A stretch of DNA of 55,711 nt from Bermanella sp034110565. Lineage in GTDB: Bacteria > Pseudomonadota > Gammaproteobacteria > Pseudomonadales > Oceanobacteraceae. Under the pieces are notes generated by a model. It saw only the letters and a list, made by a program, of their open reading frames with translations, did not search any database and was not told the origin of the DNA. A program made the position numbers and the translations under genes. The stretch covers positions 1 to 55,711 of the forward strand of contig JAWUYY010000035.1 of NCBI GenBank assembly GCA_034110565.1. Reading direction: 5' to 3'. Shown one piece after another: positions 26,856-35,086 of this stretch (positions are counted from its first letter, which is position 1; every line of letters starts with the position of its first letter).

Positions 26856-27461
26856 ATGACCGCCTCCATAGCACCTAATATTGCCGGTATTATTTTTGAT
26901 TTAGACGGCACCTTAGTGGGCTCACAGTTGGATTTCCCCTTACTGCGCCAACTAGTAGGCTGCCCAACAGACGTGGACATCCTAGATCACGTGGCCAGCC
27001 TACCAATTAACGAGCAACAACAGGCCGAAAGTATTATCGAGCAACATGAACTAGATGACGCGCAATCTGCCAACTGGCTACCGGGCGCTCAAACCTTGGT
27101 AGAAGCCATTATCTTATTAGGTCTACCCATAGCCATTGTTACCCGTAATTCCCCCAAGGCGGCTCAAATCAAGCTCGAGAACAACCAGATCCCCATTGAG
27201 ACCATGCTCACCCGTGCCGACGCTCCGGCTAAGCCTGATCCTACCGCCCTGCTGCGAATCGCTAAGCAGTGGCAAATCGACCCACAAGCCATTGCCTACG
27301 TAGGTGATTATAAGTACGACCTAGAGGCTGCCCACAATGCAGGCATGCAAGCTTACTTATATTCCCCTGTGGATAAACCCGATTATGCGCACCTTGCTCA
27401 TGTCATTTATCGGCATCATGATGAATTTACCCAGCAGCTTCATCAAATGGTCACAAACTGA
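26856..27461 (+). CDS. HAD-family phosphatase
   Basis: I start this 201-residue protein at ATG 26856, where AGGA lies five bases upstream; an earlier TTG would add an unsupported tail. Motif I is 'IIFDLDGTLVG', motif II the Thr in 'AIVTRNSPK', motif III Lys with 'PAKPDPTALLRI', motif IV 'YVGDYKYDLEAAHNAG', so the catalytic Asp set is complete. It is a phosphoglycolate-phosphatase-like cytoplasmic HAD enzyme with a small cap. Only 64 bases separate it from folX, with folE next. It might be the phosphatase acting on a pterin phosphate in this pathway, but HAD substrates are hard to predict and this remains inference. Confidence 0.88.
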   Translation: MTASIAPNIAGIIFDLDGTLVGSQLDFPLLRQLVGCPTDVDILDHVASLPINEQQQAESIIEQHELDDAQSANWLPGAQTLVEAIILLGLPIAIVTRNSPKAAQIKLENNQIPIETMLTRADAPAKPDPTALLRIAKQWQIDPQAIAYVGDYKYDLEAAHNAGMQAYLYSPVDKPDYAHLAHVIYRHHDEFTQQLHQMVTN

Positions 27462-27525
27462 TGCTCAAAAGGATCCAAATCCATTACCATTGCGTAACTG
27501 CTTAAACGATTTAAGAAGAGCCAAT

Positions 27526-27906
27526 ATGTCTGAACATAACGCTATTATTAATATTAAGAATTTAAGACTGCGCACTTTTATTGGCTTCAACCCAGAAGAA
27601 CAAGAAAAGCAGCAAGATGTGGTGATCAACGTCGAGATTCATTATCCGGCTAGCCACCTGTGCCTCACTGACCATGTTGAAGGGGCGCTCAACTACAAGA
27701 CCATCACCAAGGACATCATTGCATTGGTAGAAGGTGGTCGCTTTAAGTTATTAGAGAAGCTGGTGTCGGATGTATTAGATATCTGCTGTGAACATAACTC
27801 GGTGACGTTTGCTAAAGTCACTATTGATAAACCCCATGCGCTGCGCTTTGCCGATTCGGTTTCATTAACACTGGCTAAACGTAAAGCCCTACAGGGTGAG
27901 GATTAA
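27526..27906 (+). CDS. folX: Dihydroneopterin triphosphate epimerase
   Basis: From ATG 27526 (AAGAAG upstream) the product has 126 residues and reads very close to E. coli FolX: 'IINIKNLRLRTFIGFNPEE', 'VVINVEIHYPA', 'ALNYKTITKDIIALVE', 'FKLLEKLVSDVLDI', 'DKPHALRFADSVSLTL'. FolX converts 7,8-dihydroneopterin triphosphate to the monapterin epimer. The tunnel-fold Glu and Lys (EKL and IDKPHALR) are present. FolB aldolases are distinguished by sequence here: the RLRTFIG start and the HALRFADSVS end favour FolX. Folate and monapterin branches start from the same folE product, and folE follows after four bases. Confidence 0.9.
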   Translation: MSEHNAIINIKNLRLRTFIGFNPEEQEKQQDVVINVEIHYPASHLCLTDHVEGALNYKTITKDIIALVEGGRFKLLEKLVSDVLDICCEHNSVTFAKVTIDKPHALRFADSVSLTLAKRKALQGED

Positions 27907-27910
27907 ACAC

Positions 27911-28549
27911 ATGATTTCTGATGCAGCCCAATTAGTACGCGACACATTAGTAGCCAGGGGCCTTGAAACCCCCATGACAAATAATGGCTTAGATAACGAT
28001 GAAAAATACACACGCATCAAGGATGCCATCACCACAGTGGTTGAAACCTTGGGCCTAGACTTAAGTGATGACAGTCTAAGTGAAACCCCTCATCGAGTGG
28101 CTAAAATGTATGTTAGTGAAATTTTTGGTGGCCTAGATTACGCCAACTTTCCTAAGATGTCGGTAATAGAAAACAAGATGCAAGTAGATGAAATGGTTAA
28201 GGTAAGCGACATATACCTAACCAGCACTTGTGAGCACCACTTTGTGACCATTGATGGGTTTGCCAAGGTGGCATATATACCAAAGAATAAGATTATTGGT
28301 TTATCCAAGATCAATCGCTTAGTGCGCTTTTTTGCTCAGCGCCCGCAAGTGCAAGAACGTTTAACCCAGCAGGTATTAATCAGCTTACAAACCTTACTTG
28401 AAACCGAAAACGTAGCGGTATCGATTGATGCCACTCATTACTGCGTAAAATCCCGAGGCGTGATGGACACTCATTCTCACACCAGTACCACAGCACTTGG
28501 CGGTATTTTCAAAAGTAACGTGCATACCCGTGCGGAGTTCTTGGCTTAA
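27911..28549 (+). CDS. folE: GTP cyclohydrolase I, type FolE1
   Basis: The 212-residue product begins at ATG 27911, with a GAGGA ribosome site; an in-frame GTG at 27896 lies inside folX. It has the zinc and active-site motifs of FolE: Cys and His residues in 'TSTCEHHFVTIDGFAKVAYIP' and Cys in 'DATHYCVKSRGVMDTHSHT', plus 'IIGLSKINRLVRFFAQRPQVQERLTQQV'. It converts GTP to dihydroneopterin triphosphate, the substrate of FolX. The near-zero spacing with folX suggests joint translation, and a strong terminator follows. A zinc-independent type (FolE2) is excluded by these motifs. Confidence 0.93.
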   Translation: MISDAAQLVRDTLVARGLETPMTNNGLDNDEKYTRIKDAITTVVETLGLDLSDDSLSETPHRVAKMYVSEIFGGLDYANFPKMSVIENKMQVDEMVKVSDIYLTSTCEHHFVTIDGFAKVAYIPKNKIIGLSKINRLVRFFAQRPQVQERLTQQVLISLQTLLETENVAVSIDATHYCVKSRGVMDTHSHTSTTALGGIFKSNVHTRAEFLA

Positions 28550-28572
28550 TAGCTATGCTAAGTAAAGCCTAT

Positions 28573-28600
28573 AAAAAAAGCCTCATTTGAGGCTTTTTTT
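28573..28600 (+). terminator. Rho-independent terminator after folE
   Basis: A perfect 13-base stem (28573-28585 with 28588-28600) is closed by two bases and carries a seven-T run on the right and A-run on the left, so it can work in both directions, serving the convergent hydrolase gene as well. Confidence 0.92.
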
Positions 28601-28642
28601 ATGCTTAGATTTTGTCGAGATGTATCCTCGTCTACAGAGCGT

Positions 28643-29497
28643 TCAATGGTTTTTCAATAAAAATTCTAATGCCGCATTTGCAAATGCGTCCGGACTTTCT
28701 ACTTGTGGATAATGCCCAGTGTCTTCTAAGCGAACCACGTTAGCGTTCGGCACTAGCTCTTCATAACGTCTAACCATGTGCACCCCACTAATTGGGTCAA
28801 GTAAACCATCAATTAGCAACATGGGCACCTTGGTGGTTTGCAACACACCAACCCAACGGTCGCGGTTTTGTTTGCGCTCTCGCATATAGCCAATGAGCTT
28901 ATGCATAATGGACACACCTCCTTTGTGTTCCAGCATTTGCCAATATCCTGTTAACTCGTCTTCGCTTAAATTTTTCGCACAAATATGATCAAAGTTTTTC
29001 TTGAATTTCTCATAACCCATAAGCTTGGTTAAAGCAAAGCCAATGGGGCTTAGTAGCAGTTTTTGGACAAGCACTGGGTGATGAGTTTCAGGAAACAAAC
29101 CACCGTTACTTAACACCACAGATAAAATCTGACCCGTTAGATGATGCCTAGCCAACAATTCTTGCGCCACCGTATCACCATAGTCATGGGCAACTATGTG
29201 ATAGCGTGTTACTTCCAGTTTATTCAGCAACACATCGAAAATATCGGCTTGCTCAGAAATAGAATAATCCTGCTTGGGTTTATCACTAAAGCCAAAACCA
29301 AGCATATCCAATGTAATTAGGTAAAAATGCTCAGCGAGGCTTGGTGATATCTTCTCCCAATCCCAACTGCACGTTGGAAAGCCATGAATCAACACCAATG
29401 CAGGTTTTTGTTGATCGCCTAATGTGCGATAAAAAATATCATGACCTTTAAATGAAAAATACCGGCCTTGTTCATGCCATTGCGTCAGTGATGTCAT
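28643..29497 (-). CDS. Alpha/beta hydrolase with Asp nucleophile (epoxide hydrolase/haloalkane dehalogenase-like)
   Basis: The 284-residue protein shows the hydrolase fold: 'LVLIHGFPTCSWDWEKI' (oxyanion region), 'LDMLGFGFSDKPKQDYSI', elbow 'VAHDYGDTVAQELLA' with Asp (about residue 105) where lipases have Ser, and 'RLEDTGHYPQVESPDAF' with the catalytic His. The Asp nucleophile is characteristic of epoxide hydrolases and haloalkane dehalogenases. There is no signal peptide. The gene begins 22 bases after the stop of a class II aldolase-like gene, probably in one operon next to a divergent Crp/Fnr regulator. Substrate is unknown; epoxide or haloalkane hydrolysis is a family inference. Confidence 0.86.
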   Translation of the reverse strand: MTSLTQWHEQGRYFSFKGHDIFYRTLGDQQKPALVLIHGFPTCSWDWEKISPSLAEHFYLITLDMLGFGFSDKPKQDYSISEQADIFDVLLNKLEVTRYHIVAHDYGDTVAQELLARHHLTGQILSVVLSNGGLFPETHHPVLVQKLLLSPIGFALTKLMGYEKFKKNFDHICAKNLSEDELTGYWQMLEHKGGVSIMHKLIGYMRERKQNRDRWVGVLQTTKVPMLLIDGLLDPISGVHMVRRYEELVPNANVVRLEDTGHYPQVESPDAFANAALEFLLKNH

Positions 29498-29519
29498 AGT
29501 TTACTGCCTGTGATTAGAT

Positions 29520-30287
29520 TTATTGCTGATAAGGCGCACCTAAGCGATCCAGCTTACGCAATAAACCAGGCCATGCCAGTGCACCGCCAGCATTACGTGT
29601 TACCTGTTTAGCCGCTGCTTGCATACCTTCTACTATGCCACTTGGCACAGGGGTTAATTCACCACCACCGGATTGCGCTAACAATTGAATTTCACAGGCA
29701 CGTTGTAATATGTACATATTCAAAAAGGCATCGGGGACGGTTTCGCCACATGTTAGCAAACCATGATTACGCAAAATCATCACGGAAGTGTCTCCAAGAT
29801 CCTTTTGTAAGCGCGCTTTTTCATCTTCACGCAGGGCCACGCCTTCATAGTCATGATAAGACAAACTGGTCAATGGGAATAACGACTGCTGAGAAATAGC
29901 CTGCAAGCCTTCCTTTTGAGCCGATACCGCCACACCGGCATTGGTATGTAAATGCAACACTACTTGGGCGTCTTCTCTCGCTTCATGTATAGCGCTGTGA
30001 ATGGTGAAACCTGCAGGGTTTATTTCAAACTCAGTGTCGATCACTTTATCGCCATTCAGGTTAACCTTAACCAAGCTTGAGGCGGTAATTTCTTCAAACA
30101 TCAAGCCGTATGGATTAATTAAGAAATGATGCTCGGGACCTGGAATACGGGCAGAGATGTGGGTGAAAATCAAATCATCCCAACCATAGAGAGCCACTAG
30201 GTTATAGCAAGCGGCTAAATCTTGGCGCAGTTTCCATTCTTCTTGGCTTACAGAGTTCTTGACTGAGTTAGGGGCTGTGGTATTCAT
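29520..30287 (-). CDS. Class II aldolase/adducin-domain protein
   Basis: I use ATG 30287 (AGGTG seven bases upstream) giving 255 residues; a longer frame would add 23 basic residues not expected in the family. The fold is shown by 'YGWDDLIFTHISARIPGPEHHFLINPYGLMFEEITASSLV', the His pair of 'VVLHLHTNAGVAVSAQ' and the third His in 'MILRNHGLLTCG', which together bind zinc in aldolases of the AraD/FucA type. Many such proteins have no known sugar substrate. It probably shares a transcript with the downstream hydrolase gene, and the divergent Crp/Fnr regulator may control both. Enzymatic activity is plausible but unproven. Confidence 0.87.
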   Translation of the reverse strand: MNTTAPNSVKNSVSQEEWKLRQDLAACYNLVALYGWDDLIFTHISARIPGPEHHFLINPYGLMFEEITASSLVKVNLNGDKVIDTEFEINPAGFTIHSAIHEAREDAQVVLHLHTNAGVAVSAQKEGLQAISQQSLFPLTSLSYHDYEGVALREDEKARLQKDLGDTSVMILRNHGLLTCGETVPDAFLNMYILQRACEIQLLAQSGGGELTPVPSGIVEGMQAAAKQVTRNAGGALAWPGLLRKLDRLGAPYQQ

Positions 30288-30360
30288 GGGGCACCTGCGT
30301 TTCTTTATGGATTTAATTATTAGACTGCTGATGAGCTTAGCCCTAAACCCAGGCAAACTC

Positions 30361-30376
30361 TGTCAATTTTTGGACA
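30361..30376. promoter_or_regulatory. Candidate operator (TGTC-N8-GACA) before the Crp/Fnr gene
   Basis: The palindromic 4-base arms TGTC and GACA, eight bases apart, end four bases before the regulator ATG, within its ribosome-site region. A Crp/Fnr-family protein could bind here and repress its own gene and perhaps the divergent operon. Short arms make this a weak call. Confidence 0.3.
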
Positions 30377-30380
30377 AACT

Positions 30381-31079
30381 ATGGAAAACCTGACTCCTGA
30401 GCACCAAGCCTTAATGGCAGCCAATCCTTGCTTATCTCAGGTAAAGCCAGATATTCACCAGGCCATTGTAAAATCGGTTTATGTTAAGCATTTAAGCAAA
30501 GGCCAATTTTTACATCGCCGTGGTGATGAGCCAGTGGGGTATTATGGTGTGGTTGCGGGACGCTTACGCGTCAGTGCAGAAAATCGTGATGGTAAAGCAC
30601 TGACACTGACGTTTATGCAGAAGCAAAATTGGTTTGGTGAAATATCATTGGTAGATGGAGTGCCGCGTACCCACAATTGTGAAGCCCTTGAAGACTGTGA
30701 AATAATAATAATTCCAAAACTCAGCTTTGAAAAATATTTATTGAAAGATGTGGCATCATTACTCCACATTACTCAACATATTTGTCAGCGTTTACGCACT
30801 GTATTAAATTTTGTGGAGCAAATGACGATTCAAACTCTACATGAACGCTTAGCTAGGCGCTTACTCGATTTAGCCGAACTTGATGGCAATATCTTGTATA
30901 TCAATCAGCAAGAACTTGCTCATATGATGGGCGTCTCAAGGCAGTCGATTTCAAAAATTGTACTGGGATGGTCGCAAGCGGGCTGGATACAGCTGGAATA
31001 CAATCAAATTATTTTACAGCAGCCCGATCAGTTAATGGCTTTATGTGTCACTGATCCGGTGCCGCAAATAAATCGCTAA
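30381..31079 (+). CDS. Crp/Fnr-family transcription regulator
   Basis: The 232-residue protein has an N-terminal cyclic-nucleotide-binding-like beta roll (about residues 25-135: 'LSKGQFLHRRGDEPVGYYGVVAGRLRVS', 'NWFGEISLVDGVPRTHNCEALEDCEI'), a long dimer helix and a C-terminal winged helix ('QQELAHMMGVSRQSISKIVLGWSQAGWIQLEYN'). The 'FGEISLVDGVPRTH' segment resembles the phosphate-binding cassette of CRP-like proteins, so a nucleotide ligand is possible; there is no FNR iron-sulphur cysteine set. The gene is divergent from the aldolase/hydrolase operon, which suggests it controls that operon. Its stop codon abuts the stop of the convergent gene. Confidence 0.9.
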   Translation: MENLTPEHQALMAANPCLSQVKPDIHQAIVKSVYVKHLSKGQFLHRRGDEPVGYYGVVAGRLRVSAENRDGKALTLTFMQKQNWFGEISLVDGVPRTHNCEALEDCEIIIIPKLSFEKYLLKDVASLLHITQHICQRLRTVLNFVEQMTIQTLHERLARRLLDLAELDGNILYINQQELAHMMGVSRQSISKIVLGWSQAGWIQLEYNQIILQQPDQLMALCVTDPVPQINR

Positions 31080-31883
31080 TTAGTTAGCGTAGTTTGGCTT
31101 GCGTGGTTTTGGCAGCATGGCTTTTACTTTAACACTGGCTTTGCGCATCAAGTATTTAGGAAAAGTAAGAATACTGACCTTACCAATTTGCAGTGCTTCA
31201 TCGCCGCGCTCAAAGCTTAATAGATCTTGGTAGTATTCGGTCAACGCGCTGTCACGATGATGGAAGCGTCCATCATTTGAATCTTTTTCAAAGACCGTTC
31301 CACCAACACTGCCTTCAAATACAAATCTCGAAACATTAAATGTCGCACTATCTTTAATAGCAATGGATGCACGGTAGTTTTTATCAATGGCGCGGGCGAT
31401 TTTTAAATGGCGAATACTCGGTACCTTCACACCATAAGGTGATGGGTATAAGTTTTCAAAGTACATAGCCACATTACCTAAACTTGATAACACGCAAGCA
31501 CAGTTACTGATCCAGGTTTCTTTGAACAAAGATTTCTTAATAATAAAGTTAAGCAATAATTTACTGGTTAAGTGGTGCGTTAAATTTTGACCCCGAGAAT
31601 CAGGGTGTACGCAGGTTAAGCCCAAATGCAGCACATTACCTTGGCCTTCAACCGGAAGTAACAATGCAGAACAAAACCCCATTAGTCTGCCGTATTCATC
31701 ACGAGCTAAACAAATCACGGCTTTATCGAGTTCAGCCTGATTACCAGATAGTGCCTGGTAATTTGGCACTTGATTAAAGCAGCTTGCTGCGACTTCTCTT
31801 AATTCTAATACTAATAAGTTTAACGAATCTGGGGACAAGGTTTTGCCCGGAAACATCAATTGCTCATATTGATACTTACTCAT
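31080..31883 (-). CDS. GNAT-like acyltransferase-domain protein, function unknown
   Basis: I start this 267-residue protein at ATG 31883, with GGAG upstream ('MSKYQYEQLMF'); a longer frame would add 25 poorly supported residues. The middle part ('GNVLHLGLTCVHPDSRGQNLTHHLTSKLL', about residues 85-115) looks like the acetyl-CoA-binding segment of GNAT enzymes. The remaining sequence, including 'RHLKIARAIDKNYRASIAIKDSA' and a basic C-terminus, is not familiar. Stop codons of this gene and the convergent Crp/Fnr gene abut with no space, leaving no room for a terminator. Function and substrate cannot be stated. Confidence 0.7.
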   Translation of the reverse strand: MSKYQYEQLMFPGKTLSPDSLNLLVLELREVAASCFNQVPNYQALSGNQAELDKAVICLARDEYGRLMGFCSALLLPVEGQGNVLHLGLTCVHPDSRGQNLTHHLTSKLLLNFIIKKSLFKETWISNCACVLSSLGNVAMYFENLYPSPYGVKVPSIRHLKIARAIDKNYRASIAIKDSATFNVSRFVFEGSVGGTVFEKDSNDGRFHHRDSALTEYYQDLLSFERGDEALQIGKVSILTFPKYLMRKASVKVKAMLPKPRKPNYAN

Positions 31884-32111
31884 ACTGTCTCCCTGACTAT
31901 TAAAGCCATTTAATTTATGAGCCAAGATTAGGCAGATCGTATGACAAAGATGTGACATTACATTTCAGTTTGATGAAACTTTCACCAGGGCTATCTATTC
32001 ACTAGACTATCTAATATTCATTTTCTAAATCTAATTGATCCAATCTTTACACCCATTGCAGCATCTGAATTCGCTATGCTAAATTGATTAATCAAACACG
32101 AGGGAAAACCG

Positions 32112-32969
32112 ATGGCTAAGCTACTGTACGGTGAGCGCAAACCCCTAGATGGGTTCGAAGTAACCCGCATCCTGCCTAATCAGGATAAAAAAATGGTCGG
32201 CCCGTTTATCTTTTTTGATCACATGGGCCCAGCTAAGTTTACTGCCGGTAACGGCATTGATGTGCGTCCTCACCCACACATTGGTTTAGCCACTATTACG
32301 TACATGTTTGAAGGTAGCTTGTTGCACCGTGATAGCTTGGGTAACAATCTTGAGATTATCCCAGGTGATGTAAATTGGATGACAGCAGGCAAAGGGATCA
32401 CTCACAGTGAACGAGAAACATTAGAAGTAAAAGCCGCCCATCATGTACTTGATGGCTTGCAAACCTGGGTAGCACTGCCTAAAGATAAAGCCGAAATAGA
32501 GCCATCCTTTGCCCATGTAACTAAGTCCCAGTTACCTCACTTTATGAAAGAAGGGGTATTAATGCGCCTCATTGCAGGTGAAGCTTGTGGTAAAACAGCC
32601 CCCATCAAAACTTACAGCCCTATGTTTTACATGGATGTATTAGCACCACAAGGTAAAACAATTGCTCGACCCAACCCTGAACAAGAATGTGCTGTGTATG
32701 TACTACAAGGTGAAGTAAATATTGACGGGGAAGCATTTAGTGCTGGTCAGTTTGTGCTACTGAATGATGAAACAGAAGTCATCACAAAACAGCAAAGCCG
32801 TTTTATTTTATTGGGAGGTGAACGCTGGGAAGAAACACCTTATTTGTTTTGGAATTTTGTATCTTTTGATAAAACTCGCCTTGAACAAGCAAAACAAGAT
32901 TGGAAAGAGGGGCGCTTTCCTACGATACCTGGAGACCAAGATGAATTCACCCCACTGCCTGAAAAATAA
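32112..32969 (+). CDS. Pirin family protein
   Basis: The 285-residue bicupin has the pirin hallmarks 'MVGPFIFFDHMGPAKF', 'RPHPHIGLATITYMFEG', 'HRDSLGNNLEIIPGDVNWMTAGKGITHSERE' with the His/Glu set that binds one metal ion in the N-terminal cupin, and a typical C-terminal cupin ending in 'QDEFTPLPEK'. Bacterial pirins act as quercetin dioxygenases or as redox/metabolic regulators. A good ribosome site (GAGGGA) lies before the ATG. A smaller pirin-like gene follows after 94 bases in the same direction. Physiological role is not readable from context. Confidence 0.92.
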   Translation: MAKLLYGERKPLDGFEVTRILPNQDKKMVGPFIFFDHMGPAKFTAGNGIDVRPHPHIGLATITYMFEGSLLHRDSLGNNLEIIPGDVNWMTAGKGITHSERETLEVKAAHHVLDGLQTWVALPKDKAEIEPSFAHVTKSQLPHFMKEGVLMRLIAGEACGKTAPIKTYSPMFYMDVLAPQGKTIARPNPEQECAVYVLQGEVNIDGEAFSAGQFVLLNDETEVITKQQSRFILLGGERWEETPYLFWNFVSFDKTRLEQAKQDWKEGRFPTIPGDQDEFTPLPEK

Positions 32970-33063
32970 AATGATTCAATAAATTGATGGTTTACAGTGA
33001 TTTTTTGCCGTCATTAATTGACTAATTTTGTATAAATTAACGTTAATAACATTGAGGTGACTT

Positions 33064-33774
33064 ATGCACTATATTCGTAAAGCATCCGATCGTGGGCACG
33101 CAAATTTTGGTTGGCTTGATAGCTATCATAGTTTTTCGTTTGGTCAATATTACGATCCCAAGCACATGGGCTTTTCATCACTATGTGTGATTAATGATGA
33201 CACCGTAGATGGTGGTAACGGCTTCGGTGCTCACAGCCATGACAACATGGAAATTATTTCCTATGTGACAAAAGGAAATATTATTCACAAGGACAGTATG
33301 GGTAATCATTTCACGATTCCCGCTGGTGATGTGCAGCGCATGAGTGCGGGTACCGGCATTACTCACAGTGAGTTTAATGTAAGTGACGTTGATGATTTAA
33401 AGTTCTTACAAATTTGGATTCAGCCTAATCAGCGTAATGTGAAGCCCAGTTACGAGCAGGCGACTGTCACACAGGAAAGTGCACTTACACTGTTAGTAAG
33501 CCCAGAAGGCGCTGGCGATTCGTTGAGTATTCATGCAGATGTGAGTATTTATCGCTTAGAACTTAAAGGCGGTGACGACATTCACTTACAAAGCTTGACT
33601 CAAGACGGTGAAGCTCGAAAAAAATACCTGCATATTATTGAAGGGGCATTAGAGCTAGATGGCGATGTTTTTAAACCTGGAGATGGCATAGGTATTGATC
33701 AAGCCGAGGATATTCATATTCTGGCCAAGCAAGATTTGGTGGCACTATGGTTCGATTTACCAAGCGCTAATTAA
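33064..33774 (+). CDS. Pirin-like protein, YhhW/quercetin 2,3-dioxygenase type
   Basis: The 236-residue protein opens with 'RKASDRGHANFGWLDSYHSFSFGQYYDPKHMGF', the start typical of YhhW-type pirins, and has the metal ligands in 'GFGAHSHDNMEIISYVTKG' and 'RMSAGTGITHSEFNVS'. E. coli YhhW cleaves quercetin in vitro. It is the second of two pirin genes; both point to a metal-dependent cupin function, yet their sequences are distinct enough not to be a recent duplication. AGGTG precedes the ATG. The last four bases (TTAA) also serve as stop for the convergent histidine kinase gene. Confidence 0.92.
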   Translation: MHYIRKASDRGHANFGWLDSYHSFSFGQYYDPKHMGFSSLCVINDDTVDGGNGFGAHSHDNMEIISYVTKGNIIHKDSMGNHFTIPAGDVQRMSAGTGITHSEFNVSDVDDLKFLQIWIQPNQRNVKPSYEQATVTQESALTLLVSPEGAGDSLSIHADVSIYRLELKGGDDIHLQSLTQDGEARKKYLHIIEGALELDGDVFKPGDGIGIDQAEDIHILAKQDLVALWFDLPSAN

Positions 33775-34970
33775 GACGGCACTACCAAGGGTAAGCTAAA
33801 TTCAATCCTAGCCCCTTGGGTGTAACTTTCATCAATCCAGATAGCGCCATTTTGTGTCGCAATTAATTCAGCGCATAGGCTTAATCCTATGCCTGAACCT
33901 TTTAATCCCTGCACATCACTTTGACTTTCCACTGTCTCTTTAAATAGTTGACTAATCACATCAACAGATACACCACTGCCTTCATCTTCCACGCTGATAG
34001 TGGCCTGTTTCCCGTCTACTTTTACACTCACTTTTATTGTACCCCCTACACTTGAGTACTTAATGGCATTCGCAATCAGGTTGCGCAAAATCGTTTTCAC
34101 AATCGCGGTGTCCGCAAGCACCTGAATATTATCGCCTGCTTGTACTTGGCAATTGAGCTCTTTAAGCTCTAAGGAGTCGTCCAATAATTTAATGGTCTCG
34201 TTGATCATACGAGTTAAATCACTGGGTTCAGGCTGAGAGTGGGTGCGCCCTAAACGCTGCTTTGTCCACTGCATTAATTCATCAATAACCTGAAAAACTT
34301 GCAATGATGACGACAAGATATTGCCCGCTATGGACTGGATTTTCTCTCTGTCCATTGTGTCGGCTTTTTGATTAAGTATTCTGGATAAACCCAAGACACC
34401 ATTAAAAGGCGAGCGTAAGTCATGGCCAATTACTGAGAATATTTTCTCTCTCTCTTTTTCTGCTCGCTTTAGCTTTTTATAGTTAAGCCTTAACTCCAGT
34501 TGACCCACAACTTGCTTGGCCAATAACTGAAGCGCCCGCTTTTGGTCCTTGGTCAAATGCCTAGGTTCTTTACCAATTACACACAGGGTACCAATAGGTA
34601 ATCCTTTTTCTGTCACTAAAGGCGCACCAGCATAAAAGCGGATATTTGGGTCGTCACTAACTAAAGGGTTATCAGCAAAGCGGTCATCTTCCAAGGCATT
34701 AGGGACTTCAAATACGTCTGGCTGTAAAATGGCATGAGCACAAAATGCCAGTTCCCTAGGCGTTTCCCTCGCATCTAGACCCACGCGAGACTTAAACCAC
34801 TGGCGATCTTGATCAATCAGGCTAATAAGAGATATAGGGGTGCCACAGATGATACTAGCCAGCTCAGTTAACTCATCAAAGGCCTCTTCGTCTTGTGAAT
34901 CCAATACATCAAGGCGCATGAGCTCCGCTATACGTTGTGCCTCATTTTCAGGCTTGCGAGCACCTTGCAT
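33771..34970 (-). CDS. GAF-domain sensor histidine kinase
   Basis: From ATG 34970 (AGGGG seven bases upstream) the product has 399 residues with no membrane segment. Residues about 10-155 form a GAF domain ('ASIICGTPISLISLIDQDRQWFKSRVGLDARETPRELAFCAHAI'), then a HisKA helix with phospho-His in 'SVIGHDLRSPFNGVLGLSRIL', and an ATPase domain with N box 'NLIANAIKYSS', G1 'VEDEGSGV' and G2 'GSGIGLSLC'. A cytoplasmic signal, possibly a small ligand or redox state, would set kinase activity. There is no response regulator gene nearby, so the partner is elsewhere. Its last four bases overlap the stop of the convergent pirin gene. Confidence 0.92.
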   Translation of the reverse strand: MQGARKPENEAQRIAELMRLDVLDSQDEEAFDELTELASIICGTPISLISLIDQDRQWFKSRVGLDARETPRELAFCAHAILQPDVFEVPNALEDDRFADNPLVSDDPNIRFYAGAPLVTEKGLPIGTLCVIGKEPRHLTKDQKRALQLLAKQVVGQLELRLNYKKLKRAEKEREKIFSVIGHDLRSPFNGVLGLSRILNQKADTMDREKIQSIAGNILSSSLQVFQVIDELMQWTKQRLGRTHSQPEPSDLTRMINETIKLLDDSLELKELNCQVQAGDNIQVLADTAIVKTILRNLIANAIKYSSVGGTIKVSVKVDGKQATISVEDEGSGVSVDVISQLFKETVESQSDVQGLKGSGIGLSLCAELIATQNGAIWIDESYTQGARIEFSLPLVVPS

Positions 34971-35036
34971 GGTAAACCCCTTTCTCACATACACTAATAT
35001 TAGATTACAATTTACAGCCTGCTTGTGCCAAAACGC

Positions 35037-35071
35037 AAAAAAGGTCAAATGTCGAAACATTTGACCTTTTT
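35037..35071 (-). terminator. Rho-independent terminator after the TPR gene
   Basis: A perfect 10-base stem (35043-35052 with 35057-35066, loop CGAA) has an A-run on the left and a five-T run on the right. On the minus strand it lies just after the TPR gene and before the kinase gene, ending the ectoine-side transcript. Confidence 0.9.
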
Positions 35072-35086
35072 ATATAGCAATTAAGC

